Positions 35,649-40,001 of a DNA stretch of 40,001 bases are shown here, piece by piece. The DNA comes from Bacteroidaceae bacterium (GTDB lineage: Bacteria > Bacteroidota > Bacteroidia > Bacteroidales > Bacteroidaceae), in NCBI GenBank assembly GCA_017616445.1, contig JAFZYE010000012.1:1-40001 (forward strand), read 5' to 3'. The notes under the pieces are model-generated. The model worked only from the letters and a program-made list of their open reading frames with translations. It was not told where the DNA came from and did no database searches. Numbering within the stretch: the first letter of the stretch is position 1; every line of letters starts with the position of its first letter. Both the position numbers and the translations under genes were made by a program.

Positions 35649-37769
35649 ATGCCAAATAGATGTTTATACATAGCGACTATTAAGGAGTTTCTGGAAGAGG
35701 AATCTCTGGCTGTGCTTGGCTCGCTTCACAACAACTATCACGGAGATGCATTAACAACAACTGATGAGGCGTGGAAGGGAGAGATAGACATCTTACAGCA
35801 GGTATTGGCACCTTGGAAAGAAGAGAATGCACAAATCATTTTTGAGTATGAAATTCCCCGCATGGCTAAGCGCATTGATGTGGTGCTATTATTACGAGGA
35901 ATTATCTTCTGCCTTGAGTTCAAAGTGGGGCAAAAGGATGCTCTACAAGCTGATGTGGAACAGGTGATGGATTATGCTCTTGACCTGAAGAACTTCCACC
36001 GTTTTAGCCATGATAAAGTGATTGTTCCGATTCTGATTCCAACGAATCGTATTTCATCGACTACAGAGTTTCAGCCTTCTGTCTATGACGACCAGATATA
36101 CAACCCTCTGATATCTGGAGCAGAGAATCTTCAAGAGTTAATCATGAATGTCTTGAATCATGCTAAAACGACAAGTGCAGGGACAATAGACAATTGGATT
36201 ATCAGTCCATATACACCCACGCCGACCATTATCGAAGCAGCTCGTGCGCTATATGAGAACCACTCGGTTGAAGATATCACTCGCCACGAAGCTGACAAGG
36301 TTTCTACAGATCGTACCATCAATTATATTCTCCATATTATCGAGCAAAGCAAAGCACAAAAGAAGAAAAGCATCTGTTTTGTGACAGGTGTTCCTGGAGC
36401 GGGCAAAACACTTGTGGGTTTGGATGTGGCTATTAAGCAGACATATAAGGATGGTGATTTGAATAAGGAGAATGGTGCCGTTTATTTGTCTGGTAATGGA
36501 CCTCTTGTGGCTGTGCTGACAGAAGCGTTGGCACGTGATAATCAGAAGAAATGTGTAGCTAAAGGTGAACGAAAGAATCTCTCGGACTCAAGACGTGAAG
36601 TGAGCGAATTCATCCAGATTATTCACCGCTATCGAGACAATATGCTGGCCAAGATTAAAAATCCAGTCGAGAATGGTATCGTGGAGATAGACCCAGAGAA
36701 AGCTATCCATTTGGAGCATACAGGCTATGGCGAGGTGGAGCATGTTGCCATTTTCGACGAGGCTCAGCGCAGTTGGACGCATAAACGTATAGCCGACTAC
36801 TTGAAACGAGGTGGTACGTATGGTAATAAGCTGAAGGTGCCTAACTTCCCTATGTCGGAGGCAGAGTTCTTGATTTGGTCGCTCGACCAACGAGAAGATT
36901 GGGCTGTCATCGTTTGTCTTGTGGGAGGTGGTCAGGAAATCAATACAGGCGAAGCTGGTATTACGGAATGGATAAAGGCTTTGAATTCGATGTTCAAGCA
37001 TTGGGATGTTTATATTTCAGACAGGCTAACTGATGCGGAATATGCTGAAGGTCGCGTTAATGAATTGCTTAAAGATAATCCTAAAGTGACATTTGCAGAA
37101 GATTTGCATTTGGCAGTCAGTCTTCGCTCTTTTAGAGCAGAGACGCTTTCTGCATTTGTCCAGTCTATGCTCGCCTTCCGCTCAGATGCTGCAGAGCTAT
37201 ATAAAGATGTTACAGACAGGGGATATCCTATCGTACTGACTCGTGATATGGATACCGCTAGGGCTTGGTTGAGAAAACAGGCTCGTGGAACTCAGCAGAC
37301 AGGAATCCTTGTAACCAAGGTGGCTGCACGCTTTAAACCTTTAGCCGTACATATTCTAGCTCAGGACGAGGATAATGCCGTTCATTGGTTTCTTGAAGAC
37401 AAAACCGACATTCGTTCTTCAAACTATTTGGAAGATGCCGCTACAGAGATACAAGTGCAAGGATTGGAACTTGACTATGCCTGTGTGCTTTGGGATGCTG
37501 ATATGCGATATGATGATGGAACCTGGAGTTTCTATAAGTTCAACGGTAAGAACAAGTGGAACGCAGAAAACAATAAAGAGACTCAGAAGTATATGCTCAA
37601 CGCTTATCGTGTATTACTGACTCGTGCTCGTCAAGGAATTATCATTTGTATTCCTAAGGGCAATAGCCGTCTCACGCCTGAGGGTTTCCCTGAAGATCCT
37701 ACACGTTTGCCAGATTATTACGATGGCACTTATAAGTATTTGAAATCATTAGGTTTTGAGGAGATTTAA
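35649..37769 (+). CDS. PD-(D/E)XK nuclease fused to DUF2075 (Schlafen-3-like) DNA/RNA helicase
   Basis: 706 residues. The N-terminal part has a PD-(D/E)XK-like core: Asp77 in KRIDVVLL and Glu90-x-Lys92 in FCLEFKVG, followed by QVMDYALDL. The helicase part has Walker A TGVPGAGKT (GVPGAGKT at 247-254), Walker B AIFDEAQRSW (370-374), and a C-terminal superfamily-1 motif LLTRARQGIIICIP. DUF2075 proteins are found in phage-defence and DNA-repair settings. Next to dinD, in a repeat-bounded island, a defence or DNA-damage role is a fair inference. Substrate unknown. Confidence 0.85.
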   Translation: MPNRCLYIATIKEFLEEESLAVLGSLHNNYHGDALTTTDEAWKGEIDILQQVLAPWKEENAQIIFEYEIPRMAKRIDVVLLLRGIIFCLEFKVGQKDALQADVEQVMDYALDLKNFHRFSHDKVIVPILIPTNRISSTTEFQPSVYDDQIYNPLISGAENLQELIMNVLNHAKTTSAGTIDNWIISPYTPTPTIIEAARALYENHSVEDITRHEADKVSTDRTINYILHIIEQSKAQKKKSICFVTGVPGAGKTLVGLDVAIKQTYKDGDLNKENGAVYLSGNGPLVAVLTEALARDNQKKCVAKGERKNLSDSRREVSEFIQIIHRYRDNMLAKIKNPVENGIVEIDPEKAIHLEHTGYGEVEHVAIFDEAQRSWTHKRIADYLKRGGTYGNKLKVPNFPMSEAEFLIWSLDQREDWAVIVCLVGGGQEINTGEAGITEWIKALNSMFKHWDVYISDRLTDAEYAEGRVNELLKDNPKVTFAEDLHLAVSLRSFRAETLSAFVQSMLAFRSDAAELYKDVTDRGYPIVLTRDMDTARAWLRKQARGTQQTGILVTKVAARFKPLAVHILAQDEDNAVHWFLEDKTDIRSSNYLEDAATEIQVQGLELDYACVLWDADMRYDDGTWSFYKFNGKNKWNAENNKETQKYMLNAYRVLLTRARQGIIICIPKGNSRLTPEGFPEDPTRLPDYYDGTYKYLKSLGFEEI

Positions 37770-37782
37770 AGAAAACGGAAAA

Positions 37783-38526
37783 ATGTCTTATCAGATTATT
37801 AAATACACAGATTACTTTATTTATGGCATTATGCTTTTGATGTCTGTTTTATTAGTTAGTTGTACTACTGATGATCCTGCCGAACTGATAGAAACAGAGA
37901 TTAACAACAACACAAACTCAGAAGATAATTGCACCACTAATTATAATAATAATGATAATGATAATACTACCAACCTTGATAGTGTTGAAAAGAAAAACCT
38001 CCTTAGGAATGGGGGGCTTGAGGATTGGAACACAATTACTCGCTACGATATTCTTAACTACTGGCTCTGCCATAACAATTTTAATGTAACAAGAAATTAT
38101 AAAGTAGTATTTGAAGGGAAGTATTCTGCAAAGATGCAATCAACGCAGACAGGTTCTACTGCAACTGTTGATCAGTGTATTCCTGTAGAACCTAGCAGTA
38201 GGATAAGAATCCGTTTCCATTACTATGTGGAGCAATGGAAAGATAAGGGAGCCCGGACATATTGTTATTTTAGAACACAATCTGCTGAGGTTTCAACTAT
38301 TTCTGCCGATGAGTTGAAAGCTTTATACGATAAAAATACATATTACATTATTCGTGGTGGAGGTTACGGGCTGGCATATTTGCCTCACAATTTAAGTGTT
38401 TGGCAAGTGTTCGACGAAACAATACAGGTGCCACCAACTGCTACTTATTTTGTTTTTGGAGTTAATAGTTATTATGGAACAACAATGTATGTTGATGATT
38501 GTTGGGTTCTGGACGAGACAGAATAG
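37783..38526 (+). CDS. Lipoprotein with Asn-rich linker and beta-sandwich domain
   Basis: 247 residues from ATG 37783; the longer frame overlaps the helicase gene. A lipoprotein signal ends at LLVSC (Cys27). A low-complexity Asn/Asp/Thr linker (about 38-68) follows, then a domain starting NGGLEDWN with FEGKYSAKMQST and later TMYVDDCWVL, the layout of carbohydrate-binding-like jelly-roll domains seen at the end of Bacteroidales surface nucleases and glycanases. No catalytic part is present. Role unknown. Confidence 0.75.
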   Translation: MSYQIIKYTDYFIYGIMLLMSVLLVSCTTDDPAELIETEINNNTNSEDNCTTNYNNNDNDNTTNLDSVEKKNLLRNGGLEDWNTITRYDILNYWLCHNNFNVTRNYKVVFEGKYSAKMQSTQTGSTATVDQCIPVEPSSRIRIRFHYYVEQWKDKGARTYCYFRTQSAEVSTISADELKALYDKNTYYIIRGGGYGLAYLPHNLSVWQVFDETIQVPPTATYFVFGVNSYYGTTMYVDDCWVLDETE

Positions 38527-38586
38527 AATGCCACGGGACAGGTTGATTCCATCGAAAACGTCAAAATGTCTTTAGAAAGTATTTTT

Positions 38587-38973
38587 ATGAAACAGATAGA
38601 AGTCGTAGCAGCGATTATTCGCAAGGGTGATAAGATATTCGCCACGCAGCGGGGATATGGTGAGTGGAAGGACTGGTGGGAGTTTCCTGGCGGGAAGATG
38701 GAGGCTGGGGAAACGCCGGAGGAGGCACTGAAGCGGGAGATTCGTGAGGAGCTTTCGACGGAGATCAGCGTGGATGAGTTCCTCTGTACGGTGGAGTATG
38801 ATTATCCCAAGTTCCATCTAACCATGCATTGCTATCTCTGTTCGTTGCTGACGGAGGCATTGCATCTGAACGAGCATGAGGCAGCATGCTGGCTGACGAA
38901 GGATGAGTTGGATAGTGTGAAGTGGTTGCCTGCGGATTTGGAGGTGTTGGCGAAAATAAAGGAATTGATGTAA
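38587..38973 (+). CDS. MutT-like Nudix hydrolase (8-oxo-dGTP diphosphatase type)
   Basis: 128 residues from ATG 38587 (an ATG at 38566 would add seven). The Nudix box spans residues 36-58: GKMEAGETPEEALKREIREEL, with metal-binding Glu51, Glu54 and Glu55; the usual Gly near the end is Ser. Start pattern KQIEVVAAII and WEFPGGK match MutT proteins that clear 8-oxo-dGTP. Last gene of the island, fitting a DNA-damage theme. Confidence 0.88.
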   Translation: MKQIEVVAAIIRKGDKIFATQRGYGEWKDWWEFPGGKMEAGETPEEALKREIREELSTEISVDEFLCTVEYDYPKFHLTMHCYLCSLLTEALHLNEHEAACWLTKDELDSVKWLPADLEVLAKIKELM

Positions 38974-39033
38974 CAAAAAGGCATCTGCAAATTCCTATGT
39001 AGTTTTTAACAAATATAATAAAAATACTTCATC

Positions 39034-39144
39034 GTGGTTCAGATGCTCTTCGCATCTTTTAGACTAACCCTCATAGTCTGTGATTTCAAGCAAGCTTGAC
39101 TCACATCCTTTGATGCTTATTCAAAGCTTTCAGCTAAGAACCAC
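39034..39144 (+). ncRNA. Candidate multibranched RNA, five consecutive perfect stems
   Basis: Closing stem GTGGTTC/GAACCAC (39034-39040 with 39138-39144) encloses AGATGC/GCATCT (39041-39057), AGACT/AGTCT (39061-39079), TCAAG/CTTGA (39086-39099) and CTTTGA/TCAAAG (39108-39126). No tRNA signature bases. The 427-bp gap 38974-39400 also holds a heptamer repeat and a terminator; no gene seen. Confidence 0.35.
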
Positions 39145-39189
39145 TCGAAGAAAAAATATTAAAAAGCTGACGTATTCTAGAAAAGACTT

Positions 39190-39217
39190 TAGACGCTAGA
39201 CACTAGACTTTAGAAGA
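39190..39217 (+). repeat. Heptamer tandem repeat TAGACnn
   Basis: TAGACGC, TAGACAC, TAGACTT, TAGAAGA in direct succession (39190-39217). Such strings are seen between genes in this group; no function evident. Confidence 0.8.
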
Positions 39218-39265
39218 AAACACCTACTTTTTATTATTTTGGCTTCGCATCACAGGCAAGTATTA

Positions 39266-39297
39266 TTAATATTTTTGTCTCTAGAGCTTTTTTATTT
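39266..39297 (+). repeat. Imperfect repeat shared with 33786-33816
   Basis: TTAATATTTTTGTCT then CTAGAGCTTTTTTATTT. It lies 40 bp inside the right edge of the island; the left copy lies about 480 bp inside the left edge, same orientation. Confidence 0.65.
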
Positions 39298-39335
39298 ATT
39301 GAATACTTAACGCAGACTTTTACCTGTGACCCAAG

Positions 39336-39352
39336 AGAAAAGGCGAGATTCA
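39336..39352 (+). repeat. Right direct repeat of the 6-kb island (17 bp)
   Basis: AGAAAAGGCGAGATTCA, identical to 33305-33321. Here it forms the left arm of a terminator hairpin. Confidence 0.8.
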
Positions 39353-39366
39353 AGAATCCCGCCTTT
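39339..39366. terminator. Hairpin at the right island edge
   Basis: AAAGGCGAGATT (39339-39350) pairs with AATCCCGCCTTT (39355-39366) with one A-C mismatch and a 4-nt loop. It has A and T runs at its ends and so could act on either strand; it lies after the stop of the minus-strand gene at 39401. Confidence 0.7.
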
Positions 39367-39400
39367 AGTTTGCTGCATTGCACGGCTTAGTTCACTTAGC

Positions 39401-39616
39401 TTATTCGTTGCTGATCACCTTTGCTTCTTTGCTGAAGTATTTGTTGATGACTACGTGGGCAATGATGCCGCCGATGATGAGTATTAAACTGCCTGCGGTG
39501 TACCAGTTCTGGTCGCAAAGGTCGGCCATAGCAGGAACGAAGGTTGCAAGAATCATCAGGAGGGCACCAACTAAAGCCATGATTGCACCTACATAATTTT
39601 TAATGTCTTTTCCCAT
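39401..39616 (-). CDS. Small membrane protein with two transmembrane segments
   Basis: 71 residues with two hydrophobic helices, about 9-30 and 41-59, separated by a short loop (CDQNWYT). Family not recognised; function unknown. It has its own -7 box upstream and a hairpin downstream, so it is probably expressed alone. Confidence 0.65.
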   Translation of the reverse strand: MGKDIKNYVGAIMALVGALLMILATFVPAMADLCDQNWYTAGSLILIIGGIIAHVVINKYFSKEAKVISNE

Positions 39617-39662
39617 TGTATATCTGTTTTTGTTATTGATTGCTGATTTGCATTTTGTTCTG

Positions 39663-39670
39663 CAAAGTAA
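39663..39670 (-). promoter_or_regulatory. -7 box for the small membrane protein gene
   Basis: TTACTTTG on the minus strand, one mismatch to TAnnTTTG, about 47 nt before the ATG. The -33 region is unclear. Confidence 0.45.
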
Positions 39671-39775
39671 GTAAAAAAAAACGATACGGCAACCATTTCT
39701 TTCTAATTATTTTTAAGAATCGGTGCTTTTTTCAAGAAAAACACCTGTTTTTGTAAGAAAATAGTGGATAGTAAA

Positions 39776-39805
39776 TTGTTAAATGGTAAATTTTTACTAA
39801 CTTTG
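39776..39805 (+). promoter_or_regulatory. Bacteroidota promoter for rpsF
   Basis: TTG at 39776-39778, 19 bp, TAACTTTG at 39798-39805. It leaves a leader of about 55 nt. Confidence 0.82.
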
Positions 39806-39864
39806 CAGCCGCTTTGCGCTTTGGGGCGTAAGCATAAATAAAATTATTAAACAAATTCAAAATT

Positions 39865-40001
39865 ATGAATCAGTACGAAACCGTTTTCATTTTAACTCCC
39901 GTTTTATCTGATCAGCAGATAAAGGAAGCGGTAGAAAAGTATCAGGCTTATCTCACTGAGAAGGGTGCTGAGATCATCAATGTAGAGAATTGGGGTCTCA
40001 A
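39865..40001 (+). CDS. rpsF: 30S ribosomal protein S6, N-terminal part (partial)
   Basis: 45 codons before the window ends. [18 protein letters not shown] followed by [20 protein letters not shown] matches S6, which binds 16S rRNA with S18 in the small subunit. Usually followed by rpsR and rplI. Cut by the window edge, not truncated. Confidence 0.93.
   Translation, partial: MNQYETVFILTPVLSDQQIKEAVEKYQAYLTEKGAEIINVENWGL

Noticed and set aside
39034-39144. Cloverleaf-like fold as tRNA
   Set aside because: No GG in a D loop, no TTC in a T loop, a 9-nt second loop, and 11 extra bases before the 3' closing strand.

Overview
The window reads as a chromosome segment of a Bacteroidota bacterium, most likely Prevotellaceae (Prevotella/Segatella-like). 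Reasons: promoters have the Bacteroidota form (TTTG, about 19 bp, TAnnTTTG) rather than sigma70 form; Shine-Dalgarno sequences are weak; and lineage-typical genes are present (DUF4251 protein, class II ribonucleotide reductase, a 445-residue glutamate dehydrogenase, amidase plus MCE pair). No database search was possible. Family names come from motifs and recalled family features.

Layout. 1-8.9 kb: end of rplJ, rplL, rpoB, rpoC, with a hairpin between rplL and rpoB and a strong terminator after rpoC. 9.0-10.6 kb: gdhA with its own promoter and terminator. 10.6-18.1 kb: housekeeping genes on the + strand (DUF4251 protein, recG, DJ-1/PfpI protein, ispD, L,D-transpeptidase lipoprotein, C1-family peptidase, small membrane protein, cysteine-rich flavoprotein), several overlapping by 4-13 nt. 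18.2-25.4 kb: a leucine operon on the - strand, leuA - DUF559 gene - leuC - leuD - citramalate-synthase-like gene - leuB. 25.5-33.3 kb: HD-domain gene (-), then amidase, MCE protein, dnaA, class II RNR (nrdJ) and folB (+). 33.3-39.35 kb: an accessory island bounded by a 17-bp perfect direct repeat. It holds 1.4 kb of ORF-less, repeat-packed DNA, dinD, a nuclease-helicase (DUF2075 type), a lipoprotein and a mutT-like gene. The window ends with a small membrane protein (-) and the start of rpsF (+).

Two systems stand out. First, the leu operon has a complete attenuation leader: a Bacteroidota promoter, a 25-codon leader peptide with 5 Ile, 4 Leu and 1 Val, an antiterminator pairing (19 of 20 positions) and a competing 13-bp terminator, all before leuA. 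The Ile codons fit the second synthase, which looks like an (R)-citramalate synthase, so the operon may serve both leucine and isoleucine.

Second, the same operon carries five copies of a short palindromic element (core CCCCCTAAAGGGGG plus an asymmetric GTTnGGGGGGTC tail), at every gene junction from leuA to the citramalate-synthase gene. Two inverted copies bracket a DUF559 (Vsr/PDDEXK-like) endonuclease gene. Two copies are translated in frame as the N-terminus of LeuC and of the citramalate-synthase-like enzyme (shared peptide PLKGVxGS), and another supplies the C-terminus and stop codon of LeuD. This looks like a mobile palindrome/nuclease element family that has invaded an operon and become part of its proteins and intercistronic RNA hairpins.

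The island at 33.3-39.35 kb is the other place to look: nested inverted arrays of two sister octamers (GCCTACAT and GCCGACAT), two different motifs each repeated at exactly 22-bp spacing, a divergent promoter pair whose leftward promoter faces no gene, direct repeats on both sides of dinD, and a perfect 30-bp palindrome inside dinD.
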